Shown in pieces: positions 26,499 through 34,844 of a stretch of 64,000 bases of DNA. How positions within the stretch are numbered: position 1 is the first letter of the stretch; each line of letters opens with the position of its first letter. Position numbers and translations under genes: made by a program. Source of the stretch: Roseiarcus sp036513315. Lineage in GTDB: Bacteria; Pseudomonadota; Alphaproteobacteria; Rhizobiales; Beijerinckiaceae. The notes below the pieces were generated by a model. The model worked only from the letters and a program-made list of their open reading frames with translations, had not been told where the DNA came from and ran no database searches. Location of the stretch: NCBI GenBank assembly GCA_036513315.1, contig DATBZF010000066.1:17003-81002 (forward strand). The letters are read 5' to 3'.

Positions 26499-27608
26499 TC
26501 AGCCGACGAGTCGTTCGGTCTTGGCGTCGAACAGGCAGGCCTTCGACATGTCGAGAGCCAGCGACAGCGTCTGGCCGACGTCCGGCGCCTCATGCGGCTC
26601 GAAGCGCGCGGTGACTTCGCGCCCGGCAAGACGCAGTCCGACCATGGTTTCAGCGCCGGTCGGCTCGACGATCTCGACAATGGCCGGGACGATCGCCGAA
26701 GCGCGCCCGTCCGCGGCGCGTTCCGGACGATGAAGCGAAATATGCTCGGGGCGAACGCCGAGGACGACATTGGCCGCGGCGCCCCTGCCCGTTAAAGGAT
26801 TGGCCAATCCCACGCTTATCGGAGCGCCTTCGCCATTCGCCAGCTTGAGCGTCATTCCCTGCCCGTCGGCGATTTCCGCGTTGAGGAAATTCATCGATGG
26901 CGAGCCCATGAAGCTCGCCACGAACATGTTGGCCGGCCGATCATAGACGATGCGCGGCACATCGAATTGTTGCAATTCGCCCTTGTGCATGACGGCGATG
27001 CGGGAGGCCAAAGTCATCGCCTCGACCTGATCGTGGGTGACATAGATCGTCGTCTTGCCGACGCGCTGATGCAGCCGCTTGATTTCCGAGCGCATCTCGA
27101 CGCGCAGTTTGGCGTCGAGGTTCGACAGGGGCTCGTCGAAAAGGAACAGCTTGGGGTCGCGCACCAGAGCGCGGCCCATCGCCACGCGCTGGCGCTGGCC
27201 GCCGGAGAGCTGCCCGGGCTTTCGTTGCAGCAACGGCTCGATCTGCAGCAGCGCGGCGACGCGCTTTACGGCTGCATCCTGCACATCGCGCGGCACGCGG
27301 CGGCTCTCCATGCCGAACGTGATGTTCTGGCGCACGGTCATGGTCGGATAGAGCGCATAAGACTGAAAGACCATCGCAATGTCGCGGTCCTTCGGCGCGA
27401 CGGAATTGACTAGTCGGCCGTCGATGCGGATTTCGCCCGAAGAGATCGTCTCGAGGCCTGCGATCATCGCCAGCAGCGTCGACTTGCCGCAACCCGAGGG
27501 CCCGACCAGCGCGATGAACTCGCCGGTCCGCGCTTCGAGATCAACGCCCTTGAGGACATCGACCGAGCCGAAGCTTTTGCGTAATTTGGAGATGGTCAGC
27601 GACGACAT
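26499..27608 (-). CDS. CUT1-type sugar ABC transporter ATPase (MalK/UgpC type)
   Basis: 369 residues: Walker A GPSGCGKST, signature LSGGQRQRVAMGRAL, Walker B LFLFDEPLSNLD, H-loop YVTHDQVEAM, then a C-terminal OB-like regulatory region (about 240-369) including VLGVRPEHISLH. This two-domain shape is characteristic of ATPases that serve carbohydrate importers. Its partner permeases are the next genes upstream (27619-29452). It lies between the permease gene and the SDR gene. Confidence 0.93.
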   Translation of the reverse strand: MSSLTISKLRKSFGSVDVLKGVDLEARTGEFIALVGPSGCGKSTLLAMIAGLETISSGEIRIDGRLVNSVAPKDRDIAMVFQSYALYPTMTVRQNITFGMESRRVPRDVQDAAVKRVAALLQIEPLLQRKPGQLSGGQRQRVAMGRALVRDPKLFLFDEPLSNLDAKLRVEMRSEIKRLHQRVGKTTIYVTHDQVEAMTLASRIAVMHKGELQQFDVPRIVYDRPANMFVASFMGSPSMNFLNAEIADGQGMTLKLANGEGAPISVGLANPLTGRGAAANVVLGVRPEHISLHRPERAADGRASAIVPAIVEIVEPTGAETMVGLRLAGREVTARFEPHEAPDVGQTLSLALDMSKACLFDAKTERLVG

Positions 27609-27618
27609 GCCCGCTCCG

Positions 27619-28524
27619 TCATTTGATCGCGCCCTGCGTCAATCCCCGCACGAAATATTTGCCGCCGAAGAAATAGATCAGCAGCGGCGGAATCGCGCCA
27701 ATCAGGACGCCCGCGCTCATCACGTCATAGACCCGGATGCTGGTGCCCCCCGTCGCCATGCCGATGAGCGAGGCGGTGATCGGTTGACTGCGGCCGGCCG
27801 TGAAAACGACGCCGAACAGATATTCGTTCCAGATGCCGGTGAACTGCCAGATCACCGTCACGATCGTGATCGGCGAGGAAAGCGGCAGAATGATCTTGAA
27901 GAAAATGCGCCAGAATCCGGCGCCGTCGATCCGCGCCGCCTTGATCAAATCGTCGGGGATGTTGAGGTAATAATTGCGGCAGAACAGCGTCGTGAAGGAA
28001 ATGCCCTGCACGCAATGAATGAGGATCAGCCCCGCGATCGTGTTGCTGAGCCCGATATGGCCAAGAATGAACGCCCAGGGCATCAGCGAAATCTGACCCG
28101 GCATGAAGACGCCGAACATCATGCAGGTGAAGATGACTTCCGAGCCCGGAAAGCGCCATTTGGTGAGAATGTAACCGTTCAACAGGCCGAGCACCGTGGA
28201 GATGATCGTGGCGGGAATGGCCATTTCCAGCGAATTAAAGAAATTATGCTGGATGCCCGCGCAGGTTCCGCCCACGCAATAGGTACTCCACACCGCGCTC
28301 CAAGCCTTGAGTGAAAAGCTGTGGGGGAAGCCGATCAGTCCGTTCTTAATGATTTCGGGCAATTCGCGGAACGAATTGGCGACGATAACAAAGAGCGGCA
28401 AAATATAAATGAAGGCGAAGAAAGTCAGGAAGGCGTAAACGCCGACGCGCCCCATAAAATGTCGGCGCGCGGCGAGCGCGGCGGCCGGATCGTCGATCGA
28501 AGCGCGCAAAGCCGCGTCAACCAT
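27619..28524 (-). CDS. CUT1 sugar ABC transporter permease, MalG type
   Basis: 301 residues with six hydrophobic segments and the cytoplasmic EAA loop (IKAARIDGAGFWRIFFKIILP). The C-terminus ends FFGGKYFVRGLTQGAIK, the usual tail of MalG-type permeases that contacts the ATPase. The start overlaps the upstream permease gene by eight bases. With 28517-29452 it forms the transmembrane channel for a mono- or oligosaccharide. Confidence 0.92.
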   Translation of the reverse strand: MVDAALRASIDDPAAALAARRHFMGRVGVYAFLTFFAFIYILPLFVIVANSFRELPEIIKNGLIGFPHSFSLKAWSAVWSTYCVGGTCAGIQHNFFNSLEMAIPATIISTVLGLLNGYILTKWRFPGSEVIFTCMMFGVFMPGQISLMPWAFILGHIGLSNTIAGLILIHCVQGISFTTLFCRNYYLNIPDDLIKAARIDGAGFWRIFFKIILPLSSPITIVTVIWQFTGIWNEYLFGVVFTAGRSQPITASLIGMATGGTSIRVYDVMSAGVLIGAIPPLLIYFFGGKYFVRGLTQGAIK

Positions 28525-29452
28525 TGCCGGACTCCGCGCGCTTGCGCCAAACGAGCCAGAGCGAATAAGGGACGAGAACGAAGGCGAGCGCGCCCAGCAT
28601 GAATATCGCCGCCGTCGCCCCTTCCGCGATCTGGCCGCGCTGAAACATCAGGTCGTAGACATAGATCGCGGGAAAGGTCGTGGAGACTCCGGGGCCGCCA
28701 TTCCTCGTCAAAGCTGCGACGAGATCGAAGGTCTTGATCGCAAACTGCAGCAGAACCACCGTCACGGCGATGGCGATCGGCGCGATCGTCGGGATAATCA
28801 CCTTGCGATAGATGCGGAACATGCCGGCGCCGTCGATCTGCGCCGCTTTCACGAGATCGGGGTCGACCGAGCGGAGCCCGGCCAGAAACAAGGCCATCGC
28901 AAATCCCGACGACTGCCAGATGCCTGTCGCGATGACGGCATAAATCGCAAGCTTGGGATCAGTGGTCAGGCGAAAGGTGAAATCGGTCCAGCCGAGGCTC
29001 CGCACAAAAAACTCGATGCCGGCGTCGGGGCTGTATAGCCAGGCCCAGACGGTGCCCGTGACCGCGAAAGAGACCGCAAGCGGATAGAGGAAGATCGTTC
29101 GCCAAATGGCTTCGCCGCGAACGCGCTGGTCGATCGCGATGGCGAGGCCGAGGCCGATCAGGATTGCGAAAACGACGTAGAGCACGCTGAACAGAAGCAG
29201 ATTGCTATAGGCGATCGTCCAACGATGGTTGGCCCAGATCGAAATATAATGTTCGAAGCCGACAAAATTATAGGACGGCAGCAATTTGCTGTCGGAAAGC
29301 GAGATGTAGAACGTCCAAATCGTGAAGACGACCACATAGACGAAGCTTACGATTATCGACGGCGCGAGGACAATGAACGGCGTCGCCCGCTGCAGCCGTT
29401 CGCGCAACGACGGCCCGGTTTCGTCGGTCGTCATGATCGCCGCTTCCGTCAT
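28517..29452 (-). CDS. CUT1 sugar ABC transporter permease, MalF type
   Basis: 311 residues with six transmembrane stretches and the EAA loop (VKAAQIDGAGMFRIYRKVIIP) near the middle. The N-terminal TPFIVLAPSIIVSFVYVVVF is the first membrane helix. It pairs with the MalG-type permease encoded directly downstream. The gap to the upstream binding-protein gene is 60 bases. Confidence 0.92.
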   Translation of the reverse strand: MTEAAIMTTDETGPSLRERLQRATPFIVLAPSIIVSFVYVVVFTIWTFYISLSDSKLLPSYNFVGFEHYISIWANHRWTIAYSNLLLFSVLYVVFAILIGLGLAIAIDQRVRGEAIWRTIFLYPLAVSFAVTGTVWAWLYSPDAGIEFFVRSLGWTDFTFRLTTDPKLAIYAVIATGIWQSSGFAMALFLAGLRSVDPDLVKAAQIDGAGMFRIYRKVIIPTIAPIAIAVTVVLLQFAIKTFDLVAALTRNGGPGVSTTFPAIYVYDLMFQRGQIAEGATAAIFMLGALAFVLVPYSLWLVWRKRAESGNG

Positions 29453-29512
29453 ATCGCCTCGCTGGAAGAGAAGCGTCCGCGGCCGAAGCCGCGGACAAAC
29501 AGCGGTCCCCGA

Positions 29513-30787
29513 TCAGGACTTCTGCGCCTCGACGGCGTCGGCCATGGCATTGGCTGCGTCCTTGGACGACATATTCGGCGTATTCACGAAGGAGGTGATG
29601 ACGTCCATCATCGCGCCGCGATATTTCTGCAGCACCGTCATGTTATGCGCCATCGAGCGGACGAGCGTGCCCGCGGCGATCGACGCCTGCAGATCCTTCT
29701 TCGAAAGCTCCTGGCAGGGATTGAAGCCCTTCGACAGATCGACGTCGAGACGCGCCGGGATCGAGCCCTTGGCCTGGTTGAATATGGTCTGGAACTCCGG
29801 CGACAGGATCAGATGCGCGAGCAGTTTCTGGCCAGCAATAAAGTCAGGGTCCTTCTGCTTGAAGAAGACGACGGAGTCGGAATTGAGAATGAAGCCGGGC
29901 TTGCCCCAATCGGTCGGCGCCTGGCCGCATACATAATCGCCGCCCTGTTTCAGGCCGGCGGCGGTGAGCATGCCGATCTCCCAGTCGCCCATGATCATGA
30001 ACGCGGCGTCGCCCTTGGCGAGCATGCCGTTGGTGGTGTCGAAGTCGCGGCCGGCGATCGCGGGGTCCATATATTTGGAGATCATCAGGCGATATTGGTC
30101 GAAAGCCTTGATCATTTCCGGACTGCGCAGCGCGGTGGTGTCGCCTTCGACGAAGGCCTTGCGGAAGAGATCGATATTCTGACCGTAGACGACGACTTCG
30201 AATGTGGTCGCATCGGTCCAATCCTGGCTAAAATGCCCGAGGCAAATGACTTTGGCGGCGACCGCCTTGTCGCAGGCCGCGTTGAACTCCGCCCAGGTCT
30301 TGGGCAGCGCGGCGATGCCGGCCTTGGCCATCGCCTTGGTCGAACCCCAGATCCAGTTGATGCGATGAATGTTCATCGGCGCTGCGACCCAATGGCCGGT
30401 GGGCTTCATGACGGGCAGCAGTTCGGGAACGACGACCTTCTCCCAGCCTTCCGCCGCCGCCTGGGCGTCGAGGTCGGCCGTCATGCCGGTCGCGTTCCAT
30501 TCGGCGATTTCGGGGCCTTTGAGCTGGACGGCGGGCGGCGCATTGCCGGCGATCACGTCGGCGCGCAACTTGGCGAGCGTATTGGCCGTGTGGCCGGCGA
30601 TCGAGGTCTGCTCCCATTTGCCGCCGGCGGCGGTGAACATTTCGCCGAGCTTGGCGATGGCGGCGGCGTCGGAGCCGCTGTCCCATTGATGCAGCATGTT
30701 GGTCTTGGGTTCGGCGAGCGCGCCGCCGACCATCAGTCCGAGGCTGGCAAGACCCGCGATCGTCGCCACATATCCACGATTAAACAT
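29513..30787 (-). CDS. CUT1 extracellular sugar-binding protein
   Basis: 424 residues from ATG 30787, with GGGAGGAG three bases upstream. A signal peptide (MFNRGYVATIAGLASLGLMV, cut near ALAEP) is followed by the family 1 solute-binding fold: LHQWDSGSDAAAIAKL near the N-terminus, KGDAAFMIMGDWE in the middle and VVFFKQKDPDFIAGQKLL later. Similar proteins bind glucose, mannose or other monosaccharides for import. It heads the importer genes and is preceded by the aldolase gene with an 85-base gap. Confidence 0.92.
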   Translation of the reverse strand: MFNRGYVATIAGLASLGLMVGGALAEPKTNMLHQWDSGSDAAAIAKLGEMFTAAGGKWEQTSIAGHTANTLAKLRADVIAGNAPPAVQLKGPEIAEWNATGMTADLDAQAAAEGWEKVVVPELLPVMKPTGHWVAAPMNIHRINWIWGSTKAMAKAGIAALPKTWAEFNAACDKAVAAKVICLGHFSQDWTDATTFEVVVYGQNIDLFRKAFVEGDTTALRSPEMIKAFDQYRLMISKYMDPAIAGRDFDTTNGMLAKGDAAFMIMGDWEIGMLTAAGLKQGGDYVCGQAPTDWGKPGFILNSDSVVFFKQKDPDFIAGQKLLAHLILSPEFQTIFNQAKGSIPARLDVDLSKGFNPCQELSKKDLQASIAAGTLVRSMAHNMTVLQKYRGAMMDVITSFVNTPNMSSKDAANAMADAVEAQKS

Positions 30788-30872
30788 GAGCTCCTCCCTG
30801 TTTTCGCCCCGCTCTTTACGAGCGTTTGAGCGTTTCCCTACCATACAACATACTAGGCGACAATGCAGCCCT

Positions 30873-31697
30873 TCATTCGCCGATCGCCTGACGATTGGCT
30901 TCGAGAATCTGGCGCGCGCCGGCGGCGAGAAGTTCGAGATCGGACGTCGCCAGCAGCACGCGCACGCCACGCGCGATAAGATCGCGCTGCTCGGCCGGTT
31001 TGGAGTTTATGCCGAGGCAGACGGGCACGCCGGCAGCCTGCGCGCGCGTGATGATCTTATCGAGCGCGCCTTTGTTGGTCGGATGTTGGTGCTGGCGAAA
31101 CAGGCCGGTGGTGCCGGAGAGATCATTCGGCCCGATCGCCACCGCGTCGATGCCGGGCACGGCGAGGAATTCGTCGAGAACGTCGAGCGTCGCGATATCC
31201 TCGATCTGCGGCATGACGAACAGAGCCTCGTTGGCGACCGCGACATAATCGTCGAGATTGCGATAATAATTGGAGGCGCGGCGCGGGCCAAACCCGCGCC
31301 CGCCCTGCGGGGGATAGCGGCACGAGCGCACAAGTTCCCGGCATTCGGCGACATTGCGCACCATCGGCGCCAGAATGCCCTCGACGCCCATGTCCAGCGC
31401 CTGCTTGATGCGCACATGATCGTTCCACGGAACGCGCACGATCGGCACGGTGTCGGTTCCGTTGAACGCCATGAGCGTCGTTTGCAGCGTCACCAGATCC
31501 CAGGCGCCGTGCTCGGTATCGATCAGCAGAAAGTCGAAGCCGACGCGCGCCAGAAGTTCGGCGGCGACGGGATCGTTGAGGCTGAGCCAGGCGCCGAATA
31601 TCGCCTCGCCCGCCTTGAGCTTGCGCTTCAGCGCGAGCGCGCGCCCGAGTGAACCCCAGCCGCCCTTGGTCGCCTGCAAACCTTCCGCTTCAGACAA
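30873..31697 (-). CDS. HpcH/HpaI family aldolase, probable 2-keto-3-deoxy sugar acid aldolase
   Basis: 274 residues from TTG 31697, which has GAGGAGGAAG just upstream and overlaps the end of the dehydratase gene by eight bases; no ATG gives a sensible protein. The class II pyruvate aldolase motifs are visible: FLLIDTEHGAWD, GVEGILAPMVRN, VMPQIED (metal ligand Glu) and DAVAIGPNDLSGT (metal ligand Asp). Such enzymes cleave 2-keto-3-deoxy acids to pyruvate and an aldehyde (RhmA gives lactaldehyde, GarL gives tartronate semialdehyde). The neighbouring dehydratase would supply the substrate. Confidence 0.9.
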   Translation of the reverse strand: MSEAEGLQATKGGWGSLGRALALKRKLKAGEAIFGAWLSLNDPVAAELLARVGFDFLLIDTEHGAWDLVTLQTTLMAFNGTDTVPIVRVPWNDHVRIKQALDMGVEGILAPMVRNVAECRELVRSCRYPPQGGRGFGPRRASNYYRNLDDYVAVANEALFVMPQIEDIATLDVLDEFLAVPGIDAVAIGPNDLSGTTGLFRQHQHPTNKGALDKIITRAQAAGVPVCLGINSKPAEQRDLIARGVRVLLATSDLELLAAGARQILEANRQAIGE

Positions 31698-32883
31698 TGA
31701 CTTCCTCCTCGCGTTCGATCTTTTCAGAATCGAGATCCATATTGACGCCCGGCGCATGCGGCAAGGGAATGGAGCCTTTGACCGGCCACAGCGGAGATTT
31801 AAGGAAATGCATATGGAGCGCGTTCCATTTGACGAGATATTCCTGATAGGGTGTATGGATCGGCGATTGGGCGACCGAGAAATGAATGCCGATCGGCGTC
31901 GAATGGCCATGCGGAATGACGATGAGATCATGGACCGTCGCATAGGCGGCGATCTTCAGCGTCTCGCTAAGGCCGCCGCACCAATAGATGTCGGGCTGCA
32001 GGATATCGAGCGCGTCTTTCTCGATAAATCGCTTGAAGCCCCAGCGGGTGTATTCGTGCTCGGCGCCCGATAAAGGAATGCGGGTTTTCGCCTTCAGCTT
32101 CACATGGCTGTCGATGCGATCGGGCATGAAGCATTCCTCGATCCAACGCGGGCGGAATTCCTCGATGCGCGAGCAAAAATCGACGGCGTAATCGAGATTA
32201 AGGCTCTGCCAGCAATCGATCATCAGATCGTAATCATCGCCGAGGGCTTCGCGCAAAGTGCGCACCAGCGCGACATTCTTCTTCAAGCCGTCATAGCCGG
32301 CCATCGGCCCATGACGGATAAACCATTTCTGCGCGGTGAAGCCCTTCTCCTTGTACGCCAGCGCCCGCTCGCGCACCTTGCCGAGATCCTCGACGGCATA
32401 GCCGAGCATCGAGGCATAGGCCGGAACCTCCTGGCGCGTCGGCCCGCCAAGGATGCGCCAAATCGGCTGGTTGAAAACCTTGCCCTTGATATCCCACAAC
32501 GCGCAATCGACCGCGGAAATGGCGACCATCGGATAACCCTGCCGGCCGTGCACCTGCAGGCGATGCATCTGATCCCACAGGAGTTCGATCGCCAGCGGAT
32601 CCTTGCCCATGATGATCGGCGCGAGCTGCGTCAGGACGAGATGCGAGGCCGCCTCCCAGATCGGCCCGGCAGTGCCGGTCACGCCATCGTCGGTATGAAT
32701 TTCGAGGAAGTCGGTATGGATTTTCAAATGGCGATCGTCGACCTGGGTCCCGCCCTCCCAAAGTTTCTGATCGCGATATTCAGGATAGATGTCGATCGGG
32801 CGAACGAGGCGCTCTTCCCAGAAAGGTCCGTCGGTCGTGAGCGTGCCGTGCAGGCGGCGAATCCTCACCCTTGTGATTTTCAT
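31690..32883 (-). CDS. enolase-superfamily acid-sugar dehydratase, L-rhamnonate dehydratase-like
   Basis: 397 residues. Mandelate racemase/muconate lactonizing enzyme fold: SAVDCALWDIKGK, LMIDCWQS (metal Asp), RWIEECFMPD (metal Glu), SGAEHEY, DILQPDIYWCGGLSE (catalytic region) and IPHGHSTPIG (catalytic His). The CWQS, IEEC.P, QPDxxWCGGL and PHG strings closely follow L-rhamnonate dehydratase. It would remove water from an aldonate to give a 2-keto-3-deoxy acid for the adjacent aldolase. Other acid sugars (fuconate, gluconate-type) remain possible. The start overlaps the GntR gene by four bases. Confidence 0.88.
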   Translation of the reverse strand: MKITRVRIRRLHGTLTTDGPFWEERLVRPIDIYPEYRDQKLWEGGTQVDDRHLKIHTDFLEIHTDDGVTGTAGPIWEAASHLVLTQLAPIIMGKDPLAIELLWDQMHRLQVHGRQGYPMVAISAVDCALWDIKGKVFNQPIWRILGGPTRQEVPAYASMLGYAVEDLGKVRERALAYKEKGFTAQKWFIRHGPMAGYDGLKKNVALVRTLREALGDDYDLMIDCWQSLNLDYAVDFCSRIEEFRPRWIEECFMPDRIDSHVKLKAKTRIPLSGAEHEYTRWGFKRFIEKDALDILQPDIYWCGGLSETLKIAAYATVHDLIVIPHGHSTPIGIHFSVAQSPIHTPYQEYLVKWNALHMHFLKSPLWPVKGSIPLPHAPGVNMDLDSEKIEREEEVIV

Positions 32884-33656
32884 TTGACCGCTCCTCCCAC
32901 GACTTCTGTCTTCTGATTGCGCTTAGGCCCAGGGCTGGGGTTGGGCCCCGCCCGCGACGCTTCTGTTTCTCTTCGAAACATTTCGTAAGCGTTATAGACA
33001 TGCTTGGCGAGCCGTTTGACGGCGTCGGCGTCGCGTCCTTCCTTCAGGGCGTTGACGATTTCGCGATGACCGCGTTGCGATCCGGCGATCTGCCGGCGGC
33101 TTCGCGTGAGGCGATAGCGAATCGTGCGCACGCGGCCGGATATGCGATCATAAGCCTCGATGAGTTCGGCATTGGCGCTCGCCTTGACGAGCGCATCGTG
33201 GAACGATCTGTCGAAGGCCTGATAGGGGCCGGGATCGAAGACATGTGCGGCTTCGGCGGCGTTGGTCTCCTGTTCGAGACGCGTGATCAACTCGCCGCGG
33301 TTGCGCGTCAGCGCGATACGCAAGGCGCCGGTTTCGAGAACTTCGCGCAATTCGCAGATATCGCGCAATTCCGCGACGCCATATTGAAAAACGAAAGTGC
33401 CGCGTTGCGGGCGCACTTCGACAAGACGCTCGGTCTCGAGGCGAAGAAAGGCCTCGCGCACCGGCGTACGGCTGACGCCAAGCTGTTCGGCGAGGGCGCT
33501 TTCCGAAAGCTGTTCGCCAAGGACGAGCCTGCCCGACACGATCAGCTCACGGATTTCCGTGATGACCATTTCCGTCAGGGAGGGTGGGCGCGCCAAGCGC
33601 TCCAACGGCCCGTCGGCGAGCGATCCGGCATTGGCCATAAGGGAGCCGCCCTCCAT
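32880..33656 (-). CDS. GntR family regulator, FCD subfamily
   Basis: 258 residues from ATG 33656; ATG 33638 (MANAGSLADG), with GGAGGG ten bases upstream, is an alternative. The N-terminal winged helix has SESALAEQLGVSRTPVREAF, the standard GntR recognition helix. The FCD effector domain follows (LREVLETGALRIAL, DRSFHDALVKASAN, HREIVNALKEGRDADA), with the Asp/His residues that usually bind a metal and a carboxylate ligand. It is embedded in the sugar-acid operon and most likely represses it until an acid sugar or keto-deoxy acid is present. Confidence 0.9.
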   Translation of the reverse strand: MEGGSLMANAGSLADGPLERLARPPSLTEMVITEIRELIVSGRLVLGEQLSESALAEQLGVSRTPVREAFLRLETERLVEVRPQRGTFVFQYGVAELRDICELREVLETGALRIALTRNRGELITRLEQETNAAEAAHVFDPGPYQAFDRSFHDALVKASANAELIEAYDRISGRVRTIRYRLTRSRRQIAGSQRGHREIVNALKEGRDADAVKRLAKHVYNAYEMFRRETEASRAGPNPSPGPKRNQKTEVVGGAVK

Positions 33657-33658
33657 GT

Positions 33659-34615
33659 TCAGCTCACGGGCGTCACTGCGCCGCGGCCGGAGAACCAACT
33701 GACGAGATTGTCGATCACGCAAGCGCCCATGGCGCCCATCGTCTCTTCCGTCGAGCTCGCGATATGCGGAGTCAGGACGACATTATCGAGCGCGGTCAGG
33801 GCGGCGGGAACTTTGGGTTCATCGAAGAAAACATCCAGTCCGGCGGCGCCGAGCCGTCCTTCGCGCAAAGCCGCGATGAGTTCGTTTTCATCGACCAGCC
33901 AGCCGCGCGCGACATTGATGAAAATGCCGCGGGGTCCAAGCGCTTCGAAAATTTCACGCCCCGCCATCGGCGGCGAGCCTTTCGGGCCGCCGGCCGCGCA
34001 GAGGAACAGAACGTCGGAATTTTCGGCGAGCGTCTTTGCATCAGGGAAATGCTGGTAGGGAACCTCGCGACGCACGGGGTCGACATAGCCGATTCGCGTC
34101 TTGAATCCTTCGAGCCGATGCGCAACTTCGATTCCGATGCGGCCTAATCCCAATATTCCCGCGCGCATGCCGGTGAGCTTGCGTCCGAGCGGCAAACGTT
34201 CGGCGCCCCACCGGCCGCCGCGCACGAAACGATCGGCGAGCGCGAGCTGGCGGCAGCAGCCCAGAGCGAGAGCGATCGCGAGATCGGCGACATCGTCGAA
34301 CAGGACCGGCGTCGTCGTCAGCACAATGCCGCGCTCGCGAATGGCTGGAAGATCGCTGGTCTCGAGACCAACGCCGTTGAGAGAACAAATCTCGAGCTTC
34401 GGCATCAATTCGATATGGCGTCTGGTCAGCCCCGCCATGCCATGCCCGACGGCGCCGCGAATCTGGCCGCCGATCCTGGCGAGCGTCGCAAAGGGGTCAG
34501 GGTCGGCATAGACCTTATGCACGACGAAGCGCCTCTCCAGTTCCGCCAGAACGGGGGGCTGCTGCGCCCCGATCAAAGCAAGCTCTACCCCGGAAAATGA
34601 AGCGGCCTCGGCCAT
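33659..34615 (-). CDS. D-2-hydroxyacid dehydrogenase (glyoxylate/hydroxypyruvate reductase-like)
   Basis: 318 residues from ATG 34615 (MAEAASFSGV); the frame is open to 34690, but that would add a non-conserved extension into the divergent promoter. Signatures: GILGLGRIGIEVAHRL (NAD(P) site), NVARGWLVDENELI, GLDVFFDEP (Glu of the triad) and LTPHIASST (catalytic His). The family reduces glyoxylate, hydroxypyruvate or 2-keto acids. In this locus it could process a product of the aldolase step. The stop lies two bases from the GntR start. Confidence 0.88.
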   Translation of the reverse strand: MAEAASFSGVELALIGAQQPPVLAELERRFVVHKVYADPDPFATLARIGGQIRGAVGHGMAGLTRRHIELMPKLEICSLNGVGLETSDLPAIRERGIVLTTTPVLFDDVADLAIALALGCCRQLALADRFVRGGRWGAERLPLGRKLTGMRAGILGLGRIGIEVAHRLEGFKTRIGYVDPVRREVPYQHFPDAKTLAENSDVLFLCAAGGPKGSPPMAGREIFEALGPRGIFINVARGWLVDENELIAALREGRLGAAGLDVFFDEPKVPAALTALDNVVLTPHIASSTEETMGAMGACVIDNLVSWFSGRGAVTPVS

Positions 34616-34730
34616 CGCGTTTCCCAACCAGACGTTTGTTAATTTCCACGCGGCGCCAGGCCGCGCGACATCGGGAGCGTTGTCGACCACCGGATGCTTA
34701 TATCCAGTCGGCGACCGTCGTTACTTGCGT

Positions 34731-34740
34731 GTAACATATC
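34731..34740. promoter_or_regulatory. candidate operator containing TAACATAT
   Basis: The sequence GTAACATATC lies between the divergent 2-hydroxyacid dehydrogenase and IlvD/Edd dehydratase genes. The octamer TAACATAT (34732-34739) recurs at 38032-38039 (reverse), 49376-49383 (reverse) and 49463-49470. Confidence 0.4.
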
Positions 34741-34844
34741 AGTTGCGCGGCCTGCAAGTCCGAGATAGGCGTCCGCAAGACGAATGGGGTAAAGGAGTTT
34801 CTCCGTCTCGCGCCGCGGCGGCGCGGGATGCCGGGGACAATCGA

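Noticed and set aside
29225..30829. 534-residue plus-strand frame
   Set aside because: It lies antisense to the sugar-binding protein and MalF-type permease genes, which have clear families. Long antisense frames are common in GC-rich DNA with strong third-position bias.
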